Assembly: GCA_021029595.1 (NCBI GenBank)
Contig: JAJJOY010000004.1
Location: 124,001-188,000 of the forward strand
Reading direction: 5' to 3'
Origin: Hominenteromicrobium mulieris
GTDB taxonomy: Bacteria > Bacillota > Clostridia > Oscillospirales > Acutalibacteraceae
Length of the DNA: 64,000 nt
The position numbers and the translations under genes were made by a program. The notes under the pieces were generated by a model. The model was not told where the DNA came from and ran no database searches. It was given only the letters and a program-made list of their open reading frames with translations. Below, in pieces: positions 42,072 through 50,791 of the stretch. Every line of letters begins with the position of its first letter. Position 1 is the stretch's first letter.

Positions 42072-42851
42072 ATGTATGCGTATGCGCAGAGCAAAGTGGA
42101 GATTTGCGGAGTGAACACGGCAAAGCTGCAAACCCTGAAAAACGACGAGATGCGCGAGCTTTTAGACCGCAGCCATCACGGCGATAAAGATGCGCGCGAT
42201 AAGCTGATCTGCGGCAATTTACGTTTGGTGCTCAGCGTCATCCAGCGCTTTACAAGCCGCGGCGAAAACCCGGATGACCTCTTTCAGGTGGGCTGCATCG
42301 GGCTCATCAAGGCCATCGATAATTTCGACCCAAGCCACGAGGTAATGTTCTCCACCTACGGCGTGCCGATGATCTCCGGCGAAGTGAAACGCTTTCTGCG
42401 CGACAACAACGCCGTGCGCGTCAGCCGGTCCATGCGCGACACGGCGTACCGCGCCATGCAGATCAAAGAGCAGCTGACGAACGAAAACGGCAAAGAACCG
42501 AACATCACGGAAATCGCAAAGCGCATGGAGCTGCCGCCCGAAGACATCGTCATCGCGCTCGAATCCATCGTGGAGCCGGTGTCGCTTTACGAGCCGGTGT
42601 TTTCCGACGGCGGCGACACCATTTATATTATGGATCAGGTGAAAGGCGGCACGACGGACGGCGACTGGCTGGAGGAAATTGCCATGCGCGAGGCGATTCG
42701 CGATCTGACCGACCGCGAGCGAAAAATTCTTTCCATGCGGTTCATCGACGGCAAAACACAGACCGAGGTCGCCGGGGAGATTGGCATCTCGCAGGCACAG
42801 GTCTCACGCTTGGAAAAAGGCGCGATGAGCCGCATTAAAGCAGAGCTGTGA
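42072..42851 (+). CDS. sigG: RNA polymerase sporulation sigma factor SigG
   Basis: This 259-residue sigma-70 family factor directs late forespore transcription. The N-terminal KVEICGVNTAKLQTL is characteristic of SigG. Region 2 is in GENPDDLFQVGCIGLIKAIDNFD, region 3 around VSRSMRDTAYRAMQ, and region 4.2 ends TQTEVAGEIGISQAQVSRLEKGA. GGAGG precedes the ATG. SigG indicates that the organism descends from, and probably is, an endospore former. The usual spoIIG (sigE-spoIIGA) partners are not adjacent. Confidence 0.94.
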   Translation: MYAYAQSKVEICGVNTAKLQTLKNDEMRELLDRSHHGDKDARDKLICGNLRLVLSVIQRFTSRGENPDDLFQVGCIGLIKAIDNFDPSHEVMFSTYGVPMISGEVKRFLRDNNAVRVSRSMRDTAYRAMQIKEQLTNENGKEPNITEIAKRMELPPEDIVIALESIVEPVSLYEPVFSDGGDTIYIMDQVKGGTTDGDWLEEIAMREAIRDLTDRERKILSMRFIDGKTQTEVAGEIGISQAQVSRLEKGAMSRIKAEL

Positions 42852-42887
42852 GCCAGAACGGCAAGGGAATTCCCCTGCCGCGTACAT

Positions 42888-42920
42888 AAAAACGCAGGCT
42901 TATGAAAAGTCTGCGTTTTA
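42888..42920 (+). terminator. Terminator after sigG
   Basis: AAAACGCAG and CTGCGTTTT form a 9 bp stem with a 14 nt loop. A second GC hairpin (CGGCAAGGG/CCCTGCCG) precedes it at about 42859-42880. It also ends close to the convergent alaX stop. Confidence 0.7.
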
Positions 42921-42926
42921 TCTGTT

Positions 42927-44144
42927 TTAATTCAAGTTTTGTAGCGGTTCGGATAAAACCTCGCGAAGTTTTTGCTCTGTCTCAGCTGTTTTGGGGCAGG
43001 AGCCTTGCGATGTCACGGGGCTGCCACCGCCTTTTGCGCCGAGCAAAGCGTTGATTTTCTGTGCGGCGGCGCGGCAGTCGAGCACGCCGTTTTTGCCGCG
43101 CGCGCAAATATAGCGCAAACGGTCACTTTCATTGCAGAACAGCACAGCAGAGAAATTATCGTCCGCGCAAAGCGTTTCGGCAATCGTTTTGCATGCGTCA
43201 AAATTGACCGGCAGGTATGCCGCAATGAAATTCTCCTGTGCTTCGGCATACAGCTTTTCGCTGTACAATTTTGCAAGCTGCGCGTTTTTCTCGCGGAGCT
43301 TCTGGTTCAGGCCCTGCACCTGTTCTTCCTTGCGGGCGAGCGCGTCGAACACGCCGTCCGGCTTTACGGAAAGCGCAGCGGCGGTGCGGCGCAGCTCGGC
43401 GTTTTCCTTTGTGAAGTGCTCCAGCGCCAACACGCCGCAGGCGAACGTGATGCGGCAGCCGGATTTATACCGCGCATGCTCTAAAACCTTGATTAGGCCG
43501 ACCGGTGCGGTGCTCATGAAATGCGTGCCACAGCAAGTGCACATTTCGGTGTGATCACCGTCTTCCACCTCCACGATGCGTACTTCGCCGTGCAGCTTCT
43601 CATTTTTCTTGCGCAGCGGCAGATTCGGAAGCTCGGAAGCGTCCACATTAAAAATACGCACGGGCGCGTTTTTCCAAACGAGTTCATTTGCGTATTTTTC
43701 GCCGGCCTCGATCTCCTCATCCGATAAATCGTGGTCAAGGTCGATGGTCACGATGTCTCCCGCCATGTGAAAGCCGACGTTTTCCGCGCCGAACAGCACG
43801 TCATAGGCATGCGAAAGCAGGTGTTCGCCCGTGTGCTGCTGGGTGTATTTCAAACGCTTTGCGGCATCCACTTTGAGCGTGACGATTTCGCCCACCGCAA
43901 ACGGCTTTCCTGTGCGGTGCAGCACCGTGCCGTTCGCTTCAAAGCAGTGCGTAACCGGCACAAAGCCCTGCATAGGGTCGTAAACCGTACCGATGTCGCT
44001 CAGCTGCCCGCCGCCCTCCGGAAAAAACGGTGTGCGGTCAGTCTCAAGGTCATAGCCGTCGTTTTTGTTCGGCGTACAGCTCACAACACGCGCGGTGCAT
44101 TCGAGCATCTCCGGCGCGGTGAGATACAATTTTTCGCAGCTCAT
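42927..44144 (-). CDS. alaX: Alanyl-tRNA editing protein AlaX (long form with DHHA1 domain)
   Basis: This 405-residue free-standing homolog of the AlaRS editing half hydrolyses Ser- or Gly-tRNA(Ala). The N-terminal domain has FPEGGGQLSD. The zinc-binding editing site is HTGEHLLSHAYD plus the later CxxxH in MCTCCGTHFMS. A coiled segment (residues about 260-310) leads to a DHHA1-type domain with the glycine-rich LGAKGGGSPVTSQGS. No aminoacylation domain is present. It lies downstream of a small possible ORF sharing its direction. Confidence 0.93.
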   Translation of the reverse strand: MSCEKLYLTAPEMLECTARVVSCTPNKNDGYDLETDRTPFFPEGGGQLSDIGTVYDPMQGFVPVTHCFEANGTVLHRTGKPFAVGEIVTLKVDAAKRLKYTQQHTGEHLLSHAYDVLFGAENVGFHMAGDIVTIDLDHDLSDEEIEAGEKYANELVWKNAPVRIFNVDASELPNLPLRKKNEKLHGEVRIVEVEDGDHTEMCTCCGTHFMSTAPVGLIKVLEHARYKSGCRITFACGVLALEHFTKENAELRRTAAALSVKPDGVFDALARKEEQVQGLNQKLREKNAQLAKLYSEKLYAEAQENFIAAYLPVNFDACKTIAETLCADDNFSAVLFCNESDRLRYICARGKNGVLDCRAAAQKINALLGAKGGGSPVTSQGSCPKTAETEQKLREVLSEPLQNLN

Positions 44145-44208
44145 TTATGTACTCCTTTTGTAAAACGAGGTGCCGCCGCAGCCGCACCCCGCCTATTCTA
44201 TGTTTAAT

Positions 44209-44337
44209 TCAGTTTAATTCAAAATGTTCCGCAAGCTTTTGAAGCACTTCTTCGCGCGTATCGCGCTCTGTGTTTTCCCGTATCAGCGTGAAAAATCCGC
44301 TGTGCAGATAAGCTTCATACACCTCCGGGCTGTTCAC
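44209..44337 (-). CDS. Possible small ORF with non-ATG start
   Basis: A 42-codon frame from GTG at 44337 (VNSPEVYEAYLHSGFF...) ends in a charged helix (ERDTREEVLQKLAEHFELN) that looks protein-like. An AAGGAG lies upstream but about 20 bases from the GTG; an ATT codon at 44346 would be better spaced. An extended -10 (TGCTATACT) sits near 44395-44404 on the minus strand. It could be a real small protein with a rare start, a decayed gene or chance. The rest of the 330 bp gap between alaX and the SEC-C gene shows nothing else. Confidence 0.4.
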   Translation of the reverse strand: MNSPEVYEAYLHSGFFTLIRENTERDTREEVLQKLAEHFELN

Positions 44338-44475
44338 CGTTGCAATACATAAAGTGTTCTCCTTTGCTAAAGCTGAATTTCGCTTCGGTGTTTTCAGTAT
44401 AGCATAGAAAACTCTAAAAGGCTACCGAAAAATGAAAAAATGCGCCGGACGCCCGACGCATCTTGAATTTTCAGC

Positions 44476-44970
44476 TTATCTGCCGCAGCACTTCTTGTAC
44501 TTTTTGCCGCTGCCGCAGGGGCACGGATCGTTGCGGCCGACCTTCGGACCCTTTACGATCGTGGTGGAAGCCTTCTGTGCCTTGTAGAGCTCCTTGCGCT
44601 TCTCTTCGGTGAGAATGGAATCCCACTGCGGGAGCTTATACAGCCACTCGGCCTTTGCGCCGACCATGTTGTAATAGAGCTTCTCCGGCTCGTAATCAAG
44701 GGAAACCTCAGTCTCGGCGGTCATATTCTCCAGGTCGTTTTCCGCCTTGAGACTCTCGTTGATGCCGTCAAGGTAGCCGGTCATTTCGATGATATCCACG
44801 CCGAAGTGGTCAGCGAGTGCCTGTACGGTGCCGCTCTTCGGAGCTTCGCCCTTGAGGAGCTTCTCGTAAAAATCCTTTTCTCTAAGGAAATATTGTGTCC
44901 AGTACTGTTCTGCGCCGGGCTCTGCGGACTTCTTGTCTGCAAAATCCTGCCAATCCTTAAAAAGTGCCAT
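44476..44970 (-). CDS. SEC-C motif protein
   Basis: This 164-residue protein ends with the zinc-binding SEC-C motif [17 protein letters not shown], the same as at the SecA C-terminus. The N-terminal part is helical ([20 protein letters not shown]) and resembles a conserved family of unknown function found with SEC-C in Firmicutes. It probably binds zinc and may contact ribosomes or SecB-like partners, which is inference. Promoter TTGAAA-17-TATAAT lies at 45034-45062. Confidence 0.85.
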   Translation of the reverse strand: MALFKDWQDFADKKSAEPGAEQYWTQYFLREKDFYEKLLKGEAPKSGTVQALADHFGVDIIEMTGYLDGINESLKAENDLENMTAETEVSLDYEPEKLYYNMVGAKAEWLYKLPQWDSILTEEKRKELYKAQKASTTIVKGPKVGRNDPCPCGSGKKYKKCCGR

Positions 44971-45033
44971 GATGCTTCATCCTTTTCGTATCTTTTAAGC
45001 GGCTTTCGGTTATCCCCTGAAAGTCTATTTTTG

Positions 45034-45062
45034 ATTATAACCGAATCCGCTGCTTTTTTCAA
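45034..45062 (-). promoter_or_regulatory. Sigma-A promoter of the SEC-C protein gene
   Basis: Minus strand TTGAAA (45062-45057), 17 bases, TATAAT (45039-45034); a near-consensus pair. Confidence 0.8.
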
Positions 45063-45082
45063 GCAGAAACTACCCTAATATA

Positions 45083-45111
45083 TTGAAAAATAGTGTCAAA
45101 CGTGCTATTCT
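45083..45111 (+). promoter_or_regulatory. Sigma-A promoter of the membrane protein-cca operon
   Basis: TTGAAA (45083-45088), 17 bases, TATTCT (45106-45111), divergent from the SEC-C gene promoter. Confidence 0.65.
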
Positions 45112-45182
45112 TATAAAGAAATCCCGATTATATTTCGATTTTTTAGTTGAATTTCTATTTTTTTGAGCACAAGGAGACAAAA

Positions 45183-46175
45183 ATGGAACCGAACAACGAG
45201 CGCAAAACGCCCGCGGGCGAGCAAAATGAACTCTTTAAAAAGCAGGTCTTCAGCGATGAGACGCTGCGCACCGCAGATCCCGATGAAGAAGAAACCGGTG
45301 AGCAGCATTTTGAAACGCTCACTTTCGATAAACCCGCCGTGCTCGACGAACGCTTTGCCGCGCGCAAAGCAGAACGCGAAACCGCACAGCCGCCGCAGGC
45401 AAAACCGGCGGCTCCTCGTCCTGCCGCAAAGCCGGTAAAGCGCCAAGTGCCCGCCGCACAGAAAAACAAATCCGTTTCTCATGAGCGCAGATTGTACAGC
45501 GGCGAAACACCGTCCGACGCAGCATTGCGCATCACGCGGCAGATTGCGGCGCTTGTACTGTGCCTGCTGCTTGTGTGCGGCGGCTTCTGGGCAAAGGGCA
45601 CCGTGTGGGACATTTGGACCGACCGCGATATTGAAGACGTGCAGAAAAGCACGTATTACAGTGCTGCCGCAAACAGTGCGCAACTTCGCTTAGATCAGAA
45701 TCTTCCCATCGGTTACGACGCCGCGCAGGCTGTATGTATTTCTTTGGGACAGCCCATTTCGTCTTCCGCTCTCCTCGCAAAAGCAGATGACAAAGACACG
45801 CTCATCTTCCCCGCAGACCTTACGGGCAGTATGGAAACGGCGCTCGGCAGCCAAAAGCTGCAGCTTGAAACCGGCCTTACGAACACAGATCTTTTCAAAG
45901 AAATCTACAAAAGCCTCAAGAAAAAGAAGCCCGTCATCGCGCTGATGCTCGTCGCTGACGCAGAATCGGCCAAGCTGCAATACGGTGTTGTGACCGGCCT
46001 TGATGTCAGCAACAACCGCGTGACCGTGGCGCTCAGCGAAGGCGTGGACACGTACACGCTGGCGGAGTTTGTCGCTGCCACACGCTTTGAAAACACGAAG
46101 AACATCCCGCTTCGCTTGCGGTTTTCGCTGCTTTTCGGTACACTTTCCCGCAACACGGCGATCTTTTTAAAATGA
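45183..46175 (+). CDS. Single-pass membrane protein, possible inactive C39-peptidase-like domain
   Basis: This 330-residue protein has a long acidic then Ala/Pro/Lys-rich cytoplasmic N-terminus (to about residue 120). One membrane segment follows (IAALVLCLLLVCGGFWA), then an external domain of about 180 residues. The external part has the layout of papain-like C39 domains (NLPIGYDAAQAVCISLG at the start, KPVIALMLVAD, YGVVTGLD), but the expected catalytic Cys and His positions are not convincing. I therefore read it as an inactive or divergent relative with low certainty. ATG at 45183 follows AAGGAGA. Its stop overlaps the cca start (ATGA), a coupling with no obvious functional logic. Confidence 0.65.
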   Translation: MEPNNERKTPAGEQNELFKKQVFSDETLRTADPDEEETGEQHFETLTFDKPAVLDERFAARKAERETAQPPQAKPAAPRPAAKPVKRQVPAAQKNKSVSHERRLYSGETPSDAALRITRQIAALVLCLLLVCGGFWAKGTVWDIWTDRDIEDVQKSTYYSAAANSAQLRLDQNLPIGYDAAQAVCISLGQPISSSALLAKADDKDTLIFPADLTGSMETALGSQKLQLETGLTNTDLFKEIYKSLKKKKPVIALMLVADAESAKLQYGVVTGLDVSNNRVTVALSEGVDTYTLAEFVAATRFENTKNIPLRLRFSLLFGTLSRNTAIFLK

Positions 46176-47524
46176 GCGGGCTGAAGATTACTCTCCCCGC
46201 GCCGTGCGCGTTCATCCTCTCCCGCCTACACGAAAACGGTTTTGAGGCCTACGCCGTCGGCGGGTGCGTGCGCGACAGCTTACTGCACAAAACGCCGCAC
46301 GATTGGGACATCACGACCGCGGCAAAGCCGGAAAAAATCATCGAGCTTTTTTCCGACATTCCCGTTTTAGAGACCGGCCTTAAGCACGGCACGGTGACGC
46401 TGCTCATCGACCACGAACCGTACGAGGTAACGACGTTTCGCGTAGACGGAAATTACACAGACGGCCGTCACCCGGACAGCGTTGCATTCACGACCGATAT
46501 TCGGGATGACCTTGCGCGGCGCGACCTGACGATCAACGCCATGGCCTACAGCCCCGCAACCGGAATCATCGATCCGTTCGGCGGGCAGGAAGACCTGAAA
46601 AACGAAGTCATTCGTTGCGTGGGCGACCCGCACAAGCGCTTTTCGGAAGATGCGCTGCGCCTGATGCGCACGATTCGTTTCGCGGCTGTGCTCGGATTTA
46701 CGGTCGAACCCGAAACGCTGCGCGCCGTGCACGACCTGCATGAAACGATCGGGCGTGTCGCGCAAGAGCGCATTTTCACGGAGCTTTTAAAGACCGTCTG
46801 CGCACCGCATGCCGCCGAGGCGCTGCGTGCCGCGCCGGAGTTGTTTTTTTGCGCCGTGCCGCAGCTCGAAAATCTCAAGGGTGTGCCGCAAAACAGCAAA
46901 TATCACATGTATGACGTATGGGAGCACACGCTGCGCGCGCTCGAAAATATCGGCACAGATGACCCCATCGCCTGCCTTGCGATTTTATTTCACGATGTCG
47001 GCAAAAAAGCCGTCCGCACGACGGGTGAAGACGGTTATGACCACTTTTTCGGGCACGCGGAGAAAAGCGCCGCGTTCACCGATGAAGCTCTGCGCGCGCT
47101 GCACTGCGACAACAAAACGCGCGAAAACGTCGCGGAGCTTGTTTTGCTGCACGATACCGCTTTTCCGAAGCGCACGGCAAAGTTCCGCCGCCTGCTCGCA
47201 AAGCTCGGCTATGAGCAGTTCTACCGCTTGCTCGCCGTAAGCCGTGCAGACAGCTTAGCGCACGCGCCGTGGTGCATCGAAGACCGCTGCAAAGCGCTTG
47301 CGAATGCCAAAAGCGAAGCCGAAGCGCTGCAAAAAGCGGATTTCTGCTTATCTCTGCGCCAACTCAAAATCACCGGCAAAGACCTGCAAGCGTTTGGCTT
47401 TCAGGGCAAAGCAATCGGCGAAACCCTAAACAAACTCTTAGACGCTGTGCTGTGCGGCCAGCTTCCGAATGACCGCGAAGTCTTGCTTTTGCACCTTGAA
47501 CGGTACACACAAAAACACAAATAA
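46172..47524 (+). CDS. cca: CCA tRNA nucleotidyltransferase (CCA-adding enzyme)
   Basis: This 450-residue class II nucleotidyltransferase adds or repairs the tRNA 3' CCA end. The head domain has FEAYAVGGCVRDSLL and the catalytic DWDIT. Also seen are RRDLTINAMAY and the neck motif EDALRLMRTIRFAA. The C-terminal half carries an HD-type region (ILFHDVGKKA, HDTAFPKR) as in many Firmicutes enzymes. Start overlaps the membrane protein stop. The window's tRNA-Leu already encodes CCA, so the enzyme's role there would be repair. Confidence 0.94.
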   Translation: MSGLKITLPAPCAFILSRLHENGFEAYAVGGCVRDSLLHKTPHDWDITTAAKPEKIIELFSDIPVLETGLKHGTVTLLIDHEPYEVTTFRVDGNYTDGRHPDSVAFTTDIRDDLARRDLTINAMAYSPATGIIDPFGGQEDLKNEVIRCVGDPHKRFSEDALRLMRTIRFAAVLGFTVEPETLRAVHDLHETIGRVAQERIFTELLKTVCAPHAAEALRAAPELFFCAVPQLENLKGVPQNSKYHMYDVWEHTLRALENIGTDDPIACLAILFHDVGKKAVRTTGEDGYDHFFGHAEKSAAFTDEALRALHCDNKTRENVAELVLLHDTAFPKRTAKFRRLLAKLGYEQFYRLLAVSRADSLAHAPWCIEDRCKALANAKSEAEALQKADFCLSLRQLKITGKDLQAFGFQGKAIGETLNKLLDAVLCGQLPNDREVLLLHLERYTQKHK

Positions 47525-47530
47525 AGTGCA

Positions 47531-47573
47531 AACCGCGCCGCTCGGAGCTTTTCCGAAACGGCGCGGTTTTTTT
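47531..47573. terminator. Bidirectional terminator between cca and mazF
   Basis: AACCGCGCCG and CGGCGCGGTT form a perfect 10 bp stem with a long T run on the plus strand; it lies 6 bases after cca and 7 bases after the convergent toxin gene stop. Confidence 0.85.
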
Positions 47574-47579
47574 CGGCCT

Positions 47580-47936
47580 TTACTTATATGTATCGTAAAG
47601 GCCGAAGCTGATACCGATGGCTTCGTTGACGCGCTGCATGGCGTCGTCATCGAGCTTGCCCATTTTTTCTTTTAAACGGTGCTTATCAATGGTGCGGACC
47701 TGCTCCAAAAGCACAATGGAATCCTTTTGCAGGCCGGTGCGCTCAGCATGGAGCGCAATGTGCGTGGGCAGGTTTGTTTTGTCGCGCTGGCTCGTGATGG
47801 CCGCCGCGATCACCGTGGGACTGAACCGGTTGCCCACATCGTTCTGCACAATAAGCACGGGGCGCACGCCGCCCTGCTCGCTGCCCACCACGGGGCTTAA
47901 ATCTGCGTAGTAAATATCGCCTCTGTGTACATTCAC
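47580..47936 (-). CDS. ndoA: MazF/PemK-family endoribonuclease toxin (NdoA-like)
   Basis: This 118-residue product closely matches Bacillus-type EndoA/NdoA: VHRGDIYYADLSPVVGSEQGGVRP at the N-terminus, then VIAAAITSQRDKTNLPTHI and VLLEQVRTIDKHRL. The enzyme cuts single-stranded RNA at short motifs. GTG at 47936 was chosen because it matches the family start and has GGAG about 9 bases upstream. An in-frame ATG 31 codons earlier has no ribosome binding site. No antitoxin gene is visible: the 134 bp upstream hold no separate ORF, and the next gene upstream is the NAD(P)HX repair enzyme. Confidence 0.92.
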   Translation of the reverse strand: MNVHRGDIYYADLSPVVGSEQGGVRPVLIVQNDVGNRFSPTVIAAAITSQRDKTNLPTHIALHAERTGLQKDSIVLLEQVRTIDKHRLKEKMGKLDDDAMQRVNEAIGISFGLYDTYK

Positions 47937-48070
47937 GGTTTTCACACTCCGAACAGAATTTGCATCAACGCCCGCGACGCTACTTATATTCTTGCCCGTT
48001 TTTTCGGCGCTTAAACACGCCTGTTCCATTCTATTACAAAGTTGTGTGTTCCGTGCAAAATGCGCAGGAT

Positions 48071-49579
48071 TTATTTGCCCTCGATCTGCAAAAAGACCTG
48101 CGGCAATTTTTCGATGAGGTCTGTCGGCAACATACCATGCTGCGAAAGCGCTTCGGCGCAAAGGTCACCCGCCGCACCGTGAATGCACACGGCGGAATAT
48201 GCCGCTTCAAACGGCTGCATATTCTGCGCGCACAGCGCACCTGTGATGCCTGCCAAAACATCGCCGCTGCCGCCCTTTGCCATGCCGGGGTTGCCCGTTG
48301 TGTTCACACGCGTTTCACCGCTCGGCGCTGCGATAATTGTACCCGCACCCTTTAGCACGGTGATAACGCGGTACGTCTGTGCAAAGACACGTGCAGTCTG
48401 CAAACGGTCGGCACGCAGCTCTGCCATGGTGCGGCCGTTTAGACGGCACATTTCCCCCGGGTGCGGCGTGATGATGACCGGGGCTTGCGGCACAAGTAGT
48501 TTTTCCGGCGTTTTGGCAAGGATATTCAGCGCGTCCGCATCCAGAACGACCGTCCCGTGCGCATTTTCGAGTACGGCATCCACAAGCTTTGTCGCATACG
48601 GCGCCGTGCCGAGCCCGCAGCCCACAAGGCACGCACTCGCCTTATCGATAGCGTCGAGCACCGCTTCGCCCGGCGCTTCCGTGGGATCATACAGCGTGAA
48701 GATTGCCTCCGGCACGGCGGGAGCCAAGATTGGGTACAGCGCATGCGGAATGGCGATGTTCAAAATGCCCACACCGCTGCGCAGCGCCGCACGCGCAGCC
48801 ATGATGCATGCACCTGCCATGCCCACGCTGCCGCAGATCATTAAAAGCCGCCCGTATGTGCCCTTGTGCCCCTCCGGGTCGCGCTTCGGGAACAGCGGGC
48901 AAATGTTGCCGAGCAAAACAGATTCCGTGTCACACGGCAGCATCTCAAGGTGCTCCTCCTTGATGCCCACCTGACGCACAACGGTCATGCCGCCGAAGCC
49001 CGCTGCCGGGTACACAACGCCCGCCGGCTTCATCGCCGTAAACGTCACCGTAAGGTCTGCCTTAAAGCACGCGCCCTCCACCGCGCCGGTATCACACACC
49101 GCGCCGCTTGGAATATCCACGGAAATGTGAAACGCTTTTTTATTTTCCGCTGCGCGCGCAAACAAAGGCTCCATCACGCTCGGCAGACGGCCGTGAAAAC
49201 TGAAGCCAAACACCGCATCGATGATGACGTCCGCCGCGTCTACCGCGCCGCCTGCCGTGCGGTACATGATGATCTCAATGCCGCGGCCCATTTTGTCATA
49301 CGCCTGCTTTGCAAGATCGGAGGCCGGTGCGCCCTGCATCAAAACGACCGTCACCTTCGCGCCCTCGGCCGCCAATAAGCGCGCCGCCACAAAGCCGTCG
49401 CCGCCGTTGTTGCCTTTGCCGCACAAAATGACCGTTTTCTTGCCTGTGACGTCCATTTTCTCTGTCACTGCTGCCGCCACCGCGGCGCCCGCGTTCTCCA
49501 TAAGCGTTTCCATGGAAACGCCGGATTCCACCGCGCATGACTCCAGCCCTCTGATCTCTGCCGCTGTCAATACCCGCAT
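48071..49579 (-). CDS. nnrED: Bifunctional NAD(P)HX epimerase/dehydratase
   Basis: This 502-residue metabolite-repair fusion converts damaged hydrated NAD(P)H back to NAD(P)H. The N-terminal YjeF_N (epimerase) domain has VILCGKGNNGGDGFVAARLL. The C-terminal ribokinase-like ADP-dependent dehydratase has VITPHPGEMCRLN and NTTGNPGMAKGGSGDVLAG. ATG at 49579 has AGGCAGG upstream; the longer frame to 49624 lacks one. It lies upstream of ndoA on the same strand with a 134 bp gap. In many Firmicutes the same order includes alanine racemase and the NdoA antitoxin, which are missing here. Confidence 0.94.
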   Translation of the reverse strand: MRVLTAAEIRGLESCAVESGVSMETLMENAGAAVAAAVTEKMDVTGKKTVILCGKGNNGGDGFVAARLLAAEGAKVTVVLMQGAPASDLAKQAYDKMGRGIEIIMYRTAGGAVDAADVIIDAVFGFSFHGRLPSVMEPLFARAAENKKAFHISVDIPSGAVCDTGAVEGACFKADLTVTFTAMKPAGVVYPAAGFGGMTVVRQVGIKEEHLEMLPCDTESVLLGNICPLFPKRDPEGHKGTYGRLLMICGSVGMAGACIMAARAALRSGVGILNIAIPHALYPILAPAVPEAIFTLYDPTEAPGEAVLDAIDKASACLVGCGLGTAPYATKLVDAVLENAHGTVVLDADALNILAKTPEKLLVPQAPVIITPHPGEMCRLNGRTMAELRADRLQTARVFAQTYRVITVLKGAGTIIAAPSGETRVNTTGNPGMAKGGSGDVLAGITGALCAQNMQPFEAAYSAVCIHGAAGDLCAEALSQHGMLPTDLIEKLPQVFLQIEGK

Positions 49580-49688
49580 ATACCTGCCTCTTTTCCGTAG
49601 CATTCTATGCTTTAATGGTATCATTTTCCCGTGCGGTTTTCAACTATGGAAGCGGTGAAAATTAAAATCATTTTCGCGCCGCACGGAA

Positions 49689-49729
49689 AAGCGCCCCGTC
49701 ACCGGAAAATCTCCGATAACGGGGCGCTT
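49689..49729. terminator. Terminator after the two-TM membrane protein gene
   Basis: AAGCGCCCCGT and ACGGGGCGCTT are perfect 11 bp arms around a 19 nt loop, 12 bases beyond the minus-strand gene stop at 49742. Confidence 0.75.
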
Positions 49730-49741
49730 CACATTTTGAAT

Positions 49742-50275
49742 TTAGTTTCTGCCGAAGATTTCAAACTTTAATCTTCTGTCCATAAACGGCTTGATGGCAT
49801 CGATGCAGCGCTCGTCCGGCGAGAACACAAGAAGCGTCAAGCCGGTCTTGCGGCTCTTTGCAATGATGTACCACGCGTCCTTGCCGTCGTCCGTCTCCGC
49901 CGCGAAAATGGTCTTGTCCACACGCTTACCTTTTAACTTCTGCGCATTCTCCGTGTACTTACCCATCTCTTCAATCGCCTTGGCATCGAAAGACGTGAGA
50001 CGTTTACGGCTTCTGCGGTTGATGATCTTATCTACCGCAATGTCGCCGTTCGTGATGCTGTACTCAAACTCCAGACTGCGCGAGGAGATGACGTAGTACA
50101 CGCCATAAATCACGCCGCAGATCACGAGGAACGGGATCATCGGCGAAACCGGCGTCAGGAAAATGCTGACAAAAATCAAGATCGCGCCGAGGATCGACAC
50201 GCCGAGCGACATCAAAACATCCTTGCTGCCGGTCTTCTTTTTCACCATGTATTCCACAAACACATCTGTCATCAT
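49742..50275 (-). CDS. Two-TM membrane protein of a conserved Firmicutes family
   Basis: This 177-residue protein has two adjacent membrane segments (about residues 20-66: SLGVSILGAILIFVSIFLT and MIPFLVICGVIYGVYYVIS). A cytoplasmic domain follows with a beta-rich start (LEFEYSITNGDIAVDKIINRRSRKRL). The layout resembles the DUF6106 family, which has no assigned function. ATGATG gives two possible starts. It faces away from pheST and is transcribed alone. Confidence 0.65.
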   Translation of the reverse strand: MMTDVFVEYMVKKKTGSKDVLMSLGVSILGAILIFVSIFLTPVSPMIPFLVICGVIYGVYYVISSRSLEFEYSITNGDIAVDKIINRRSRKRLTSFDAKAIEEMGKYTENAQKLKGKRVDKTIFAAETDDGKDAWYIIAKSRKTGLTLLVFSPDERCIDAIKPFMDRRLKFEIFGRN

Positions 50276-50427
50276 ACTGTAAATTACCTTCCGTTTCCAT
50301 AATTCAATATTGTCATTGTACCATAACCCACACGGAAGTTCAACTGCGTAATTTGTGAATTTTTATCGAATATTACGAATACCGTGCGATAACCTCAAAA
50401 CTCTGTCCATAAAATCCCGCGAAAGGC

Positions 50428-50456
50428 TTGAAAACCGAAAATTTCTATGCTAAAAT
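50428..50456 (+). promoter_or_regulatory. Sigma-A promoter of the T-box-pheST transcript
   Basis: TTGAAA (50428-50433), 17 bases, TAAAAT (50451-50456), immediately before the T-box leader. Confidence 0.75.
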
Positions 50457-50462
50457 AACAGT

Positions 50463-50739
50463 GTTGCGTCGCGAGGATACAAACGACGCCGAACAGTGAA
50501 ACGCGATGAAAAAGAAAAGTAGCCTGTTTTTCGTGGGCAGAGAGGGTGCGCCGTCGGCTGAAAACGCACCTGCATTGAGTATAGGTGAAGTTCTCTTTGG
50601 AGCGGTGCGGCTGAAATTAAAGTAGGCTGCAACGGGTAGCTGCGTTAAAGGCTTTCAGAGGGCGCAATGCGCCGAAATTGGGTGGTACCGCGAGCGTTCC
50701 GGCTCGCCCCATGTTTTGTGCATGGGGCGGGCTTTTTTC
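50463..50739 (+). promoter_or_regulatory. T-box leader, phenylalanine-specific, upstream of pheST
   Basis: The leader carries a Stem I with AGAGAGGGTG, a specifier region GTATAGGTGAAGTTCTCT with TTC (Phe) at 50591-50593, and the T-box sequence GGGTGGTACCGCG at 50680-50692. A terminator follows: GCCCCATG/CATGGGGC (50706-50728) plus T6. Uncharged tRNA-Phe should pair with both sites, open the terminator and switch on pheS-pheT. The TTC specifier agrees with the downstream genes. Confidence 0.94.
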
Positions 50740-50791
50740 ATGCTCACCGTTCGGTACAAAACGGAAATCATTTATGAAAGGATATATTGAT

